Assembly (NCBI RefSeq): GCF_001894865.1
Contig: NZ_BCXA01000003.1
Span: 186,001-250,000, forward strand
Source of the DNA: Rhodococcus maanshanensis NBRC 100610
Lineage (GTDB): Bacteria; Actinomycetota; Actinomycetes; Mycobacteriales; Mycobacteriaceae
Reading direction: 5' to 3'
Length of the DNA stretch: 64,000 nucleotides
A program made the translations under genes and the position numbers. The notes below the pieces were generated by a model that had not been told where the DNA came from, searched no databases, and saw only the letters and a list, made by a program, of their open reading frames with translations. Shown one piece after another: positions 1-8,564 of this stretch. The first letter of the stretch is position 1. The number at the start of each line of letters is the position of its first letter.

Positions 1-411
1 CAGGTCGGTGCCCGCGTACCGGGCCTGGAGGTTGGTCGCGGTCCCGGAGCCGTAGACGAACATGGACACGAACAGCAGCGGGAGGCTGTCGGTGACGGCC
101 GCCAGCACGACCCCGGCACCGCCGGCCGCGCCCGCGAGGTATCCGATGCTCAGTCCGGTCCGGCGGCCGAGCCGGTGCGAGACCCGCCCGACGATCAGCG
201 CCGCGGCCGCGGACCCGAGCGTGAACAGGGCCGAGGACAGGCCGGCGAAGCGGCTCGACCCGAGCATCTCCTTGGTGAGCAGGGCGCCGACGGTGACGCC
301 TGCGGCCAGCCCGGCGCCGCCGAGGATCTGCGAGGTCACCACCACGATCAGCGTGCGGCGCTGCGTGCTCGTCCGGAGATCGCCGAGGCGGGCGGGAGAC
401 GTGGTGTCCAT
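1..411 (-). CDS. MFS transporter, N-terminal part (cut by window edge)
   Basis: The reading frame opens with ATG at 409-411 and stays open to the left edge, giving about 137 residues (MDTTSPARLGDLRTSTQRRT...). A short polar N-terminus is followed by alternating hydrophobic helices rich in Gly and Ala (a helix near residues 20-45, then a segment like SSALFTLGSAAAALIVGRV). Next comes the basic loop SHRLGRRTGLSIGY, which matches the Gly/Arg-rich loop between helices 2 and 3 of major facilitator permeases, and then further membrane segments. Substrate cannot be told from the N-terminus; probably a drug or metabolite efflux pump. It is divergent from nothing in view and shares its strand with the NADH dehydrogenase gene 80 bp upstream. 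Confidence 0.72.
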   Translation of the reverse strand, partial: MDTTSPARLGDLRTSTQRRTLIVVVTSQILGGAGLAAGVTVGALLTKEMLGSSRFAGLSSALFTLGSAAAALIVGRVSHRLGRRTGLSIGYLAGAAGGAGVVLAAVTDSLPLLFVSMFVYGSGTATNLQARYAGTDL

Positions 412-491
412 CACTGTCTTTCGTCGGTCGGGACGCGCGGGCGCATTCAGCCTATTGCGCCGCGCGTCCGACCCCGACGGTCGCGCCCCGG

Positions 492-1826
492 TCAGGCGGC
501 GACCGACACCTCGTCGTCCTCGTCGTCGGCGTCGACCGTTCCCACGGGCGACGGCTCCTGCGCGTAGTGGAAGTGCGGGCGACGGTGGCCGAGGAACGAG
601 CCGAACCAGGACATCACCGCGATGTAGCGGTTGCGGAACCCGACCAGGTAGACCATGTGCACGGCCAGCCACAGCACCCAGGCGATGAACCCGGTGAGCT
701 CGATGCTCTTGACCTTCGTCACCGCGCGGAAGCGGTTGATGATCGCCATCGAGCCCTTGTCGCGGAACTTGAAGGCGGTGCCGCGTGGGGTCTTGCCGAG
801 CACGGTCCTGGCGACGTGGCGTCCGCCCTGCATCGCAACCGGCGACTGACCCGGCAGGTTGTTCAGCGAGGTCATGTCGCCGACGGCGAAGATGTCGGCG
901 CGGCCGCCGACCGTCAGATCCGGGTTCACCAGCAGCCGGCCGGCCCGGTCCGTGTCACAGCCGGTGCGCTCGGCGAGCACGCCCGCGAAGTCGTTGGCCT
1001 GCACGCCCGCGGACCACACGATGGTCTCGGCGGTGCGCCGCACGCCGGCCTCGCTGCCGTGCGCCTTGAAGGTGGCGCCGTGTTCGTCGATGTCGGTGAC
1101 CAGCGTGTTCAGCACAACCTCGACGCCCGACTTCTCCAGCGAGGCCTTCGTGTACTCGCTGAGCTTGCCGCCGTAGGCGGGCATCGCGACACCGGCGCCC
1201 TCGACCAGGGTGACGGTGACGTCGTCGGCGGTGATGCCGCGGATCGACTGCTCGAAGTAGCGGCCGGCGAGCTCCTTGATCTGACCGGCGAGTTCGACGC
1301 CGGTAGCGCCAGCGCCGATCACGATGAAGCTGAGCAGGTTCTTGGCGCGCTCCGGGTCGGTGGTGGTGTGCGCCTCCTCGAAGCACCGCACGATCTGGTC
1401 GCGCAGCCGCTTCGCGTCGTTGACGGTCTTGAGCGCGTAGGTGACCTTGGCGAACTCGTCGCGGCCGAAGTACGACTGGCGCGCACCCGTGGCGGCGATC
1501 AGGAAGTTGTAGCCGAGGGTGTGCCGCTCGCCCGCGGCCTCGTAGACGAGTTCCTTGGCGTCGGCGTGCACATCCACGACCCGGCCGAGCCGGACGTCGG
1601 CGTTCGGGTACTTCGCGAGGATCGCGCGGATGGACGGTGCGATCTCGCCCGCCGAGAGCACGCCGGTCGCCACCTGGTAGAGCAGCGGCTGGAACAGGTG
1701 CTCGGTGGTCTCGGAAATGAGGACGAACGGCGTGCCGGCCTTCGCCAGCTTCTTCGCCGCCGCGAGCGCGCCGAACCCCGAGCCCACGATGACGACCTCG
1801 GTCCGGTCCATCCCTGCGTCGACCAC
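492..1826 (-). CDS. ndh: Type II NADH dehydrogenase (NDH-2)
   Basis: Non-proton-pumping NADH:quinone oxidoreductase of 444 residues that passes electrons from NADH through FAD to menaquinone at the inner face of the membrane. Two Rossmann motifs are visible: GSGFGA near residues 12-17 (FAD) and VIGAGATGVELAG near residue 170 (NADH). The motif ADIFAVGDM, the FAD-binding GD signature, lies near residue 310. A hydrophobic/amphipathic C-terminal stretch (FIAWVLWLAVHMVYLVGF) is typical of the membrane anchor of NDH-2. The GTG start at 1824-1826 is preferred because GGAGG (1832-1836) lies five bases upstream; an ATG five codons later is the alternative. It is divergent from a LysR-type gene across a 116-bp gap that carries an inverted repeat, so local regulation is plausible. 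Confidence 0.93.
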   Translation of the reverse strand: MVDAGMDRTEVVIVGSGFGALAAAKKLAKAGTPFVLISETTEHLFQPLLYQVATGVLSAGEIAPSIRAILAKYPNADVRLGRVVDVHADAKELVYEAAGERHTLGYNFLIAATGARQSYFGRDEFAKVTYALKTVNDAKRLRDQIVRCFEEAHTTTDPERAKNLLSFIVIGAGATGVELAGQIKELAGRYFEQSIRGITADDVTVTLVEGAGVAMPAYGGKLSEYTKASLEKSGVEVVLNTLVTDIDEHGATFKAHGSEAGVRRTAETIVWSAGVQANDFAGVLAERTGCDTDRAGRLLVNPDLTVGGRADIFAVGDMTSLNNLPGQSPVAMQGGRHVARTVLGKTPRGTAFKFRDKGSMAIINRFRAVTKVKSIELTGFIAWVLWLAVHMVYLVGFRNRYIAVMSWFGSFLGHRRPHFHYAQEPSPVGTVDADDEDDEVSVAA

Positions 1827-1903
1827 GACAACCTCCAGCTCGATCTGATGTATGAGTTACACCGTAGGGATGCAATCCGGTGTTTCGCCAGCTAGCTCCG
1901 GGT

Positions 1904-1926
1904 ATCCAGAATTCTCTTATCTGGAT
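1904..1926. promoter_or_regulatory. Inverted repeat in the ndh/LysR divergent region (candidate LysR box)
   Basis: ATCCAG (1904-1909) and CTGGAT (1921-1926) form perfect 6-bp arms around an 11-bp AT-rich centre. This matches the size and symmetry of LysR-type binding sites and lies 17 bp before the LysR-type start. The match is seen in the sequence; operator function is inferred. Confidence 0.45.
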
Positions 1927-1942
1927 TGCTAATGAATAGAAT

Positions 1943-2845
1943 GTGAGCATGGACTTTCGGCAACTGCGCTACTTCCTGGCGGTCAGCGAGGAGCTGAGCT
2001 TCAGCCGGGCCGCGAAACGGTGCTTCATCTCGCAATCCGCCGTCAGCCACCAGGTCACCCGGCTCGAGCAGGAGCTCGGCGCCCCGCTGTTCGAGCGGTC
2101 GACGCGGGTGGTGCGGCTGACCCCGGCCGGGTCCCGGCTGATCCCCATCGCCCAGCAGGTGCTGAGCCTTGAGACCAAGGCGTACTCCGTCGTGCGCGAA
2201 CCGAGGAACCGGATCCGGATCACCGCGAACATGAGCTTCGCGGCGCAGAGCCTCGACGCGATCGCCCGCGTGCGGGAGTCGCATCCGGACGTGGACATCG
2301 AGTTCGTGATCAAGAGCTTCACCGAGCGTATCGACGCGGTCGCCTCGGGCGACGCGGACATCGCCCTGATCCGCGGGCGGGCGGATCGTCCCGGCCTGGA
2401 GACTGTGCCACTCGGCGTCGACGACCTGGTGATCGTGACGTCGCGCCGACACCCGCTGTCCGCGTTCTCGACGGTCGAGCTGGGCGAGCTCGCTCCGTAT
2501 CAGTTGCTGCTCCCGCCGCGCAGCAGTCAGGTGCTGCTGCACACCGTCGTCGAGGACGCCTTCCGTGAGATCGGGCGCCGGGTCTCCCTCGGGCCCTCGA
2601 TCGCCAGCGACCACGCGGCGACCCTCGAGGTCATCACCAACCCGAGGGCCTGGACCGTGCTGTACGCCAGCACTGCCGCCGAGACACCTCGAACCGGGCT
2701 CTGCTTCATGCGCGAGGCCAACAACCGGCTGCGCATCCCGGTGTGCGGGGTGGTGCGCACCGGCGGCGCGGACTCCCCGGCGCTGGCCAGCGTCATGCAC
2801 GCACTCCGTCAGTCGATGGACGGTGCAACCCCTGAGTCGACCTGA
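1943..2845 (+). CDS. LysR family transcriptional regulator
   Basis: A 300-residue protein with the standard LysR layout. The N-terminal winged HTH (DFRQLRYFLAVSEELSFSRAAKRCFISQSAVSHQV) covers about residues 3-65 and ends in the LFERSTRVVRLTPAG linker. A periplasmic-binding-like effector domain follows from about residue 90. GTG at 1943 and ATG at 1949 are both possible starts; the second gives the usual MDFRQL N-terminus of the family. It is divergent from ndh, so autoregulation and control of ndh are the simplest hypotheses. No residue indicates the inducer, and the redox Cys pair of OxyR is not evident. Confidence 0.9.
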   Translation: MSMDFRQLRYFLAVSEELSFSRAAKRCFISQSAVSHQVTRLEQELGAPLFERSTRVVRLTPAGSRLIPIAQQVLSLETKAYSVVREPRNRIRITANMSFAAQSLDAIARVRESHPDVDIEFVIKSFTERIDAVASGDADIALIRGRADRPGLETVPLGVDDLVIVTSRRHPLSAFSTVELGELAPYQLLLPPRSSQVLLHTVVEDAFREIGRRVSLGPSIASDHAATLEVITNPRAWTVLYASTAAETPRTGLCFMREANNRLRIPVCGVVRTGGADSPALASVMHALRQSMDGATPEST

Positions 2846-2988
2846 TCCCGTCGAGGGTCAGCGTGCCGCTGTTCGATCGCCTCTGCCACCAACCGTCGAG
2901 TATCGCGTGGGTGACGGTCGCAGCGATATCGGTTCGGTGGGTACTGCACCCCTGATCCGTAGCGTCACGCGCAATCGGCTGGAACCAG

Positions 2989-3330
2989 TCACCCGGCCAC
3001 CGCGTCGAGGAAGTTCCGGGAATGCGTGCGTCGATTCTTTGCGATGAAGTCGGCCCACGACTCGACGTGCGGGTGACGTTTGATCAGGTTTCGCCGTTCG
3101 CATTCCGGCATTCCTCCCCAGACTCCGAATTCGACGCGGTTGTCCAGGGCATCTGCCCCGCACTGCAGGACCACAGGGCAGCGCTCGCAGAGCGCAGCAA
3201 CCTCTCGTTGTTTCCTCTTGCCCCGTACGAACATCCTGTCGGGGTCACCGAGGCGGCAACGAGCCCACCTGACCCAGCTACCGGGTGCGTCGATGAGGGC
3301 GGTGTGGGGGAAGTCGAGATTATTGATCAT
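2989..3330 (-). CDS. WhiB-family iron-sulfur regulator
   Basis: A 113-residue protein with the four-cysteine signature of the actinobacterial Wbl family: C25, C48, C51 and C57 (C-x22-C-x2-C-x5-C), which hold a [4Fe-4S] cluster. The G(V/I)WGG turn follows at residues 69-73, and a basic C-terminal tail (ECERRNLIKRHP and later KNRRTHSR) is the usual DNA-contact region. WhiB proteins act with the primary sigma factor to tune redox, antibiotic or development genes. The subfamily cannot be assigned safely from the sequence. It stands alone between the LysR gene and a small ORF, in the opposite orientation to the LysR gene. Confidence 0.9.
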   Translation of the reverse strand: MINNLDFPHTALIDAPGSWVRWARCRLGDPDRMFVRGKRKQREVAALCERCPVVLQCGADALDNRVEFGVWGGMPECERRNLIKRHPHVESWADFIAKNRRTHSRNFLDAVAG

Positions 3331-3450
3331 GTCTCTGGATGCTCTTCACTAGACCGAACTGACGGGCAACGTGGTCGTCACGAGGCTGGGCTGGTTCCGC
3401 GGGACAGATGGGGCCGTTCCTGACCGGGTGCGTGGGCATATCCGGCATCG

Positions 3451-3696
3451 CTACCCCGTCGGCAGCGGCAGGTCATCGATCCCTGACCGTTCGAGCTGCG
3501 AGGCGGGTGCCTCCTCGGTGTCTCCGCGTGCTTCCTCGGTCTCCCATCGTGGTGGCCGCTCAGGACCGATGGCGCCCATCGAGCACATGACGGTTCGTGT
3601 CATTGCACCGACTGCCCGGATCTGGAGTTCGAGGGCCGCGTCGGCAGCCGAGAGCACAAGCATCGTCGGGACGCCGATCCACAGCGGAATCTTCAT
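3451..3696 (-). CDS. Small membrane-anchored hypothetical protein
   Basis: An 81-residue ORF starting MKIPLWIGVPTMLVLSAADA. The ATG at 3694-3696 is preceded by an excellent Shine-Dalgarno (GAGGAGG, ending about four bases upstream), which supports this start over a longer upstream reading. Residues about 5-20 form one hydrophobic segment that could be a membrane anchor or signal sequence. The rest is polar and acidic (ETEEARGDTEEAPAS). No family is recognised. The surrounding stretch (3331-3450 and 3697-3874) shows no other gene. Confidence 0.5.
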   Translation of the reverse strand: MKIPLWIGVPTMLVLSAADAALELQIRAVGAMTRTVMCSMGAIGPERPPRWETEEARGDTEEAPASQLERSGIDDLPLPTG

Positions 3697-3874
3697 CGGT
3701 CCTCCTCGGATCAGGCGGTTCGCCAGTGCGCCGCGCACCTGTCGGCAAATGTGTCGCATCCCATACTTCGTCGAGACTGACGACGATCACCACCGGAAGA
3801 TGACGGGGGGAGGTACCTGTCTTTGAATCAGAGGTGTCGGCTACCACCCCTGCGGGCCGAAGATCTGCACCGGG

Positions 3875-5920
3875 CTACCGACCGGCTCGCGCATCGGCCG
3901 CCGGGAGGTCGCGCCAGCCGCTCAGCACCCGGTGGACCTGCTCCGCACCGTGCAACTCGTCGGGCGGCTCGGGCAGGTGCGCGGGATAGAGCAGGAACGG
4001 CCGGGTCTGCGGGCCGCCGAGCCCCCCGTGCGAGCCGACCTGTTCCTCGAACGCCGCGATCTCGCCGGTGTCGGGCCAGTACCGGCCGTTGATCATGATG
4101 TCGGCGACGTTGTCGAAGCCGTCGGTCCTGCGGATCCGCTCGAGGGTGCCGGGGCCGAAGTCCGCCAACGGGTTCCGGCCCGCCACGAATCCGGTGTCGA
4201 CCTCGATGCTGCCGTGGGAGCCCAGCACGATAGATCCCTTGCCCTCGCGGGCCACGAGGATGAACCCCACCCCGGGATGAGTGGTGAGGGCGGGCAACAG
4301 GGACGGATGGTGCTCGGTGATCCAGCGCATCGTCGCGCGGCCTGCGGCGAGCGGGAAGCTCACCAGCCCGACGTTGCCGGACGCGAGCACCACCGGCTGC
4401 TCGGGCGGCGCGGTGACCCGGTCCGGCGGCGGCGTGGACCGCAGGCTCGCGGTGGCGTACCCGAGGCCCTCCGCGCCGCGTCCCTGCGCGCCTGCGTCCG
4501 GGATGTCCTTGTCGTGGTGCAGCCACCGCCGGTGCTGCGGCTGCGGCCGGTCCGCCTCGCACTCGCGCAGTACCAGGGCCTCGAGATTCTCGCCGAAGCG
4601 GCCGCTGAACGTCTCGCCCTGGCTCTGGCCGTGGTCCGAGAGGACGACGATGTTGTACGGCCGGTCGGCCTGCGCCGCGACGGCGGCGATCATGCCTATC
4701 TCCGCATCGAGCTTGCGCAGCACCGCGAGGGTCTCCGGCCGTTCCACCCCGGAATGGTGCGAGACCTCGTCATAGCCGACGAGGTCGACGTAGATCACGT
4801 TGCGGCCCTTGATGATGTCGCCGATCACGGCGGCCACCACGACATCTGTCTCGACGACGGTGGTGAAGGCCCGCACCAGCGGATAGATGCCGCCGCGGCG
4901 TACCCGCGGACGAATGTCCCGTCTGCGCTGGTGCCAGGCCTGGCGAATCTCGCGCAACACCTCGGCGACCAGCCTGATGAAGGTACGGACGGCGCTCGCC
5001 GGGTCGATGAAGTAGTCCGCGTACCCGGTGCCGCCGCCGCCCATCCGGGCGCCCTTCATCCTGCTGACCACCAGGACGTTGTCCTCGGCGCCGCCGGAGA
5101 ACAGGTTGCCGCGGCTCGCTCCCCCGTCGGCGAGCAGCCCCGGTATCGACGCACGTTCTCGTTCGCGTTCGGCGTTGTCGCTCGGATTGCTGAACACCGC
5201 AACCTTCTTCGTGGCCTTGTCATACCACCGGAATGCCGGGACGTTGTGGTTGCTGCCGTGCAGGATCCCCAACTGGCTGGCGCCGGTCTGACTGCTCCAG
5301 TCGGTGTGCCATGGCATCAGGCGGTGGGACTCGTCGCGGACCATCGCGGCGAGGTTGGGGACCACCCCTGATCGCATCGCGCGCTGCAACACCTTGTAGC
5401 CCAGCCCGTCGATCTGGATGCACAACAGCCCCGGGCGATCCGAGGCACCGTCGGGCAACTTCTTGCGGCGCAGGCGAAAACGCTGACGGCGCACCAGCAT
5501 CATGCGATACGTGTCGTCACGCCGCGAAGCTATCGCACCGGACACCGCCGAGCTCACCAGCGACAACAGCAACGCGAGAATGACGATGTCGGTCGCGCTC
5601 TCCGCCGTGGCGACCGGCAGGATGCGCACCGAGAGCAGCATGATCAGGCCGCTCCCGACGAACGCGAATAGGAACAGCAGCGCCGGTCCGACCCACAGCA
5701 TGGCGCGCAGCAGCAGTGGCCAGAGCACCGTGCTGAGCAGACCGAACACCAGGGCCAGCGCGAGCGCACTCGGAGCCGATCCGAGCGGACCGGGGGCGCT
5801 GGTACTGGCCAGCTCGACGCCGGGCATTACCGCGTCGATCACCATCAGCGCCACGGCCGATATCAGCCACAGCACGAGGAATTCGGTGACGGTACGGGCC
5901 GCCGATCCCAGAGTGCGCAT
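3875..5920 (-). CDS. Membrane-anchored phosphodiesterase / alkaline-phosphatase-superfamily protein
   Basis: A 681-residue protein. Four hydrophobic segments lie in the first about 150 residues (for example LVLWLISAVALMVIDAV and ILALLLSLVSSAVSG), followed by a basic loop and a soluble catalytic domain. That domain shows features of type I phosphodiesterase / nucleotide pyrophosphatases: LLCIQIDGLG with the first metal Asp, QTGASQLGILHG at the nucleophile region, VDLVGYDEVSHHSG, VVLSDHGQSQG with the second metal Asp-His, and GSHGSIEVDTGF with a late His. The substrate is unknown; such proteins process phosphate esters in the envelope. The start at ATG 5918-5920 is chosen because GGAGG lies five bases upstream; the same frame continues open to 7363 only because it shadows the next gene. 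It is divergent from the monooxygenase gene. Confidence 0.8.
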   Translation of the reverse strand: MRTLGSAARTVTEFLVLWLISAVALMVIDAVMPGVELASTSAPGPLGSAPSALALALVFGLLSTVLWPLLLRAMLWVGPALLFLFAFVGSGLIMLLSVRILPVATAESATDIVILALLLSLVSSAVSGAIASRRDDTYRMMLVRRQRFRLRRKKLPDGASDRPGLLCIQIDGLGYKVLQRAMRSGVVPNLAAMVRDESHRLMPWHTDWSSQTGASQLGILHGSNHNVPAFRWYDKATKKVAVFSNPSDNAERERERASIPGLLADGGASRGNLFSGGAEDNVLVVSRMKGARMGGGGTGYADYFIDPASAVRTFIRLVAEVLREIRQAWHQRRRDIRPRVRRGGIYPLVRAFTTVVETDVVVAAVIGDIIKGRNVIYVDLVGYDEVSHHSGVERPETLAVLRKLDAEIGMIAAVAAQADRPYNIVVLSDHGQSQGETFSGRFGENLEALVLRECEADRPQPQHRRWLHHDKDIPDAGAQGRGAEGLGYATASLRSTPPPDRVTAPPEQPVVLASGNVGLVSFPLAAGRATMRWITEHHPSLLPALTTHPGVGFILVAREGKGSIVLGSHGSIEVDTGFVAGRNPLADFGPGTLERIRRTDGFDNVADIMINGRYWPDTGEIAAFEEQVGSHGGLGGPQTRPFLLYPAHLPEPPDELHGAEQVHRVLSGWRDLPAADARAGR

Positions 5921-6025
5921 GCACACCTCCATCCACCTGGATCGTAGGTGGCCAACGGTCCGGGATGCATTGCGGCGCGGTGCTAGGTTCGAGGTGGAAC
6001 ACTCCCCACGACAGCGGTGGCAGCC

Positions 6026-7516
6026 ATGGCGATCGACCATTTCGATGTCCTGATAGTGGGTGCCGGCCTGTCCGGGATCGGTGCCGGGTACCACCTGAAG
6101 ACGAGATGCCCGGACAAGACGTACGCGATTCTCGAGGCGCGCGGCGCGATCGGCGGGACCTGGGATCTGTTCCGCTATCCCGGTGTTCGCTCGGACTCCG
6201 ACATGTACACCCTCGGGTACTCCTTCCGGCCGTGGACGGACGCGAAGGCCATCGCCGACGGCCCGTCGATCCTGAGCTATGTCCGCGCTACGGCACGGGA
6301 CGAGGGGATCGATCGGAACATCCGGTTCGATCACCGGGTGACCCGCGCGGAATGGTCCAGCGAGGACGCCAGGTGGACCGTCGAGGCCCAGCACGGCCCC
6401 GAGGCCGAGATCGTGCGCCTGACGTGCAACTTCCTGTTCATGTGCAGTGGCTACTACGACTACCGGGAGGGCTACACGCCGGAGTTCGAGGGGGTCGACC
6501 GGTTCACCGGCCGGGTGGTGCACCCGCAGCACTGGCCCGACGACATCGACTGGGCAGGCAAACGCGTCGTCGTGATCGGCAGTGGTGCGACCGCGGTGAC
6601 GCTGGTCCCGGCGATCGCGGAGTCCGCCGCGCACGTCACCATGCTGCAGCGATCGCCCAGCTACGTCTTGTCCGTGCCGGACGAGGACGTGATGGCGAAC
6701 CGGTTGCGCGCGCTGCTGCCGCCGAAGCTGGCCTACGGCATCGTTCGATGGAAGAACGTGCTGCGCTTCATGCTCTTCTTCACGCTGAGCCGGCGTGCAC
6801 CCGCTGTCGTCAAGAGGATGCTCCGCAAGCAGGTGCAGGCACAACTGCCTGCAGGATTCGACGTCGACGCCCACTTCACGCCCCGTTACGACCCGTGGGA
6901 CCAGCGCATGTGCTTCGTGCCGCACGGTGATCTGTTCAAGGCGATCCGGCACGGTCGGGCGGACATGGTCACCGACCGGATCGAGACGTTCACCGAGCAG
7001 GGAATCGAGCTCGCGTCCGGGGCGGAGTTGGCGGCCGACATCATCGTGACGGCCACCGGGCTGAAGCTCATTGTGGGTGGCGGCGTCGGGCTGAGCGTGG
7101 ACGGCGTCCCCGTCGATGCCGCAAAGGCGCTGAGCTACAAGGGGATGATGATGAGCGACGTCCCCAACTTCGCCAGCTGTATCGGATACACCAATGCGTC
7201 GTGGACGCTCAAGTGCGACTTGACATGCGAATACGTGTGCCGACTGCTCAATCACATGGCCGCAGACGGTTACCGGCAGTGCACGCCCCGCAACGTCGAC
7301 CCGTCGATCACCACGATGCCGATCATCGACTTCTCGTCCGGGTACGTGCAGCGCTCGATCCACGAGTTCCCGAAACAGGGATCGAAGAAGCCGTGGCGGC
7401 TCTACCAGAACTATGCCCTCGACATCGCAATGCTGAAATACGGATCCGTCGAGGACGCCATGGAATTCGTGCGGGCCGATGCGACGGGCGACCGCCGCGC
7501 GGACGTCGTGGGCTGA
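6026..7516 (+). CDS. EthA-like FAD-dependent Baeyer-Villiger monooxygenase
   Basis: A 496-residue flavoprotein predicted to insert oxygen into ketones, or to oxidise sulfur or nitrogen, using FAD and NADPH. The N-terminal FAD motif is VLIVGAGLSGIGAG. The Baeyer-Villiger fingerprint FxGxxxHxxxWP is present exactly as FTGRVVHPQHWP near residue 160, and the NADPH motif VVVIGSGATA lies near residue 185. By recall the sequence follows mycobacterial EthA along its whole length (GGTWDLFRYPG, SDSDMYTLG, GYTNASWTLK), an enzyme known for activating ethionamide. ATG at 6026 matches the family N-terminus; GTG at 6017 is an alternative. The next gene begins 45 bp downstream on the same strand. A role in tailoring the neighbouring peptide is possible but unsupported. 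Confidence 0.88.
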   Translation: MAIDHFDVLIVGAGLSGIGAGYHLKTRCPDKTYAILEARGAIGGTWDLFRYPGVRSDSDMYTLGYSFRPWTDAKAIADGPSILSYVRATARDEGIDRNIRFDHRVTRAEWSSEDARWTVEAQHGPEAEIVRLTCNFLFMCSGYYDYREGYTPEFEGVDRFTGRVVHPQHWPDDIDWAGKRVVVIGSGATAVTLVPAIAESAAHVTMLQRSPSYVLSVPDEDVMANRLRALLPPKLAYGIVRWKNVLRFMLFFTLSRRAPAVVKRMLRKQVQAQLPAGFDVDAHFTPRYDPWDQRMCFVPHGDLFKAIRHGRADMVTDRIETFTEQGIELASGAELAADIIVTATGLKLIVGGGVGLSVDGVPVDAAKALSYKGMMMSDVPNFASCIGYTNASWTLKCDLTCEYVCRLLNHMAADGYRQCTPRNVDPSITTMPIIDFSSGYVQRSIHEFPKQGSKKPWRLYQNYALDIAMLKYGSVEDAMEFVRADATGDRRADVVG

Positions 7517-7561
7517 TCACCTGCCGGGCGGCGGATCGGTAGGTCTGGGATCGTGGGTGCC

Positions 7562-8335
7562 ATGTCCGATCGAACACCGCGGGTCCGATGGCACGGGCAC
7601 GCCACCGTCTCGATCACGGACGGCGGGACCACCATCCTGACCGACCCGATCCTCACCGACCGGGTCGCACACCTGCGGCGTAGACGCGGACCCAATCCGC
7701 TCCACACCTCGGGCCAGGTGACGAACCCGCTGCGCCCGGACGCGGTGGTGCTGTCCCATCTGCACGCGGACCACACCCATCTGCCCTCACTGAGACTGAT
7801 CGGCGGCGACGTGCCGATCCTCGTCCCCGCAGGCGCGGTCGGCCAGATGTCGGGGCTCCGGGCGTTCGGCGATCGGTTGATCGAGGTGAGCCCCGGCGAC
7901 GAGGTGCGCATCGGCGGTGTGCTCGTCCGCGGCGTTCCGGCCGAACACGACGGTCGACGCTGGCCACGCGGGCCGCACCGGGTGCGGGCGCTCGGATACG
8001 TGATCGAGGGCGAGGGGCGTACCTACTTCGCCGGGGACACCGCCCTGTTCGGGTCGATGTCGGACTGGATCCCCGAGTGCGATGTGGCTCTCATCCCCGT
8101 CGGCGGGTGGGGGCCGAGTCTCGGCCCGGGCCACCTCGACCCGGCAGCGGCGGTCCGCGCGGCGGTCGCGGTCGGCGCCCGCACGGCGATCCCGGTGCAC
8201 TTCGGCACGCTCTGGCCGATGGGGTTCGATTCGGTGCGCCCCGAACGCTTCTACGGGCCCGGCGCCGAGTTCGTCCGCCGGATGGCGGAGGCGGGTCTGT
8301 CCGCCACCGAACTGCGTCCCGGCGAGTCGAGCTGA
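7562..8335 (+). CDS. Metallo-beta-lactamase-fold hydrolase (UlaG-like)
   Basis: A 257-residue protein with the MBL-fold metal sites: an early H in WHGHATVSI, the HxHxDH motif as SHLHADHTHL near residue 65, a later His (PAEHDG), the YFAGDTALFG Asp near residue 160, and the final His in PVHFGT near residue 210. This composition fits the broad UlaG / L-ascorbate-6-phosphate lactonase-like group of hydrolases; the substrate is unknown. ATG at 7562 is chosen; GTG at 7553 is a weaker choice. It follows the monooxygenase gene by 45 bp, suggesting co-transcription, and is 229 bp upstream of the aminophenylalanine-type operon on the same strand. No unmistakable promoter or terminator was seen in that 229-bp gap. 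Confidence 0.82.
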   Translation: MSDRTPRVRWHGHATVSITDGGTTILTDPILTDRVAHLRRRRGPNPLHTSGQVTNPLRPDAVVLSHLHADHTHLPSLRLIGGDVPILVPAGAVGQMSGLRAFGDRLIEVSPGDEVRIGGVLVRGVPAEHDGRRWPRGPHRVRALGYVIEGEGRTYFAGDTALFGSMSDWIPECDVALIPVGGWGPSLGPGHLDPAAAVRAAVAVGARTAIPVHFGTLWPMGFDSVRPERFYGPGAEFVRRMAEAGLSATELRPGESS

Positions 8336-8564
8336 GGGGCAGCCAAAAGCAACCCAAGAGAGACCACATCGGCCGCGGCGTCCCGACGGATCTGGGTAAC
8401 GTCGGGGTTCGAGGATTCGATGAAAAGGGTGGCTCGGGCGTATTCCCCCATGAGAAGATTGGAAGATTCTCTACCCGGAGTTCTGCTCGAGGCTGACGGA
8501 CCTCGGCGGGCGTGCATCGATCGGAGTCGGTGCAGGTCAGCCCAGATTGCTAAGGCGGCGGCGG

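Noticed and set aside
5921-7363. Extension of the phosphodiesterase frame to 1,162 residues
   Set aside because: The extra part is antisense to the EthA-like gene and lacks any family resemblance. A strong ribosome site sits at ATG 5918-5920.
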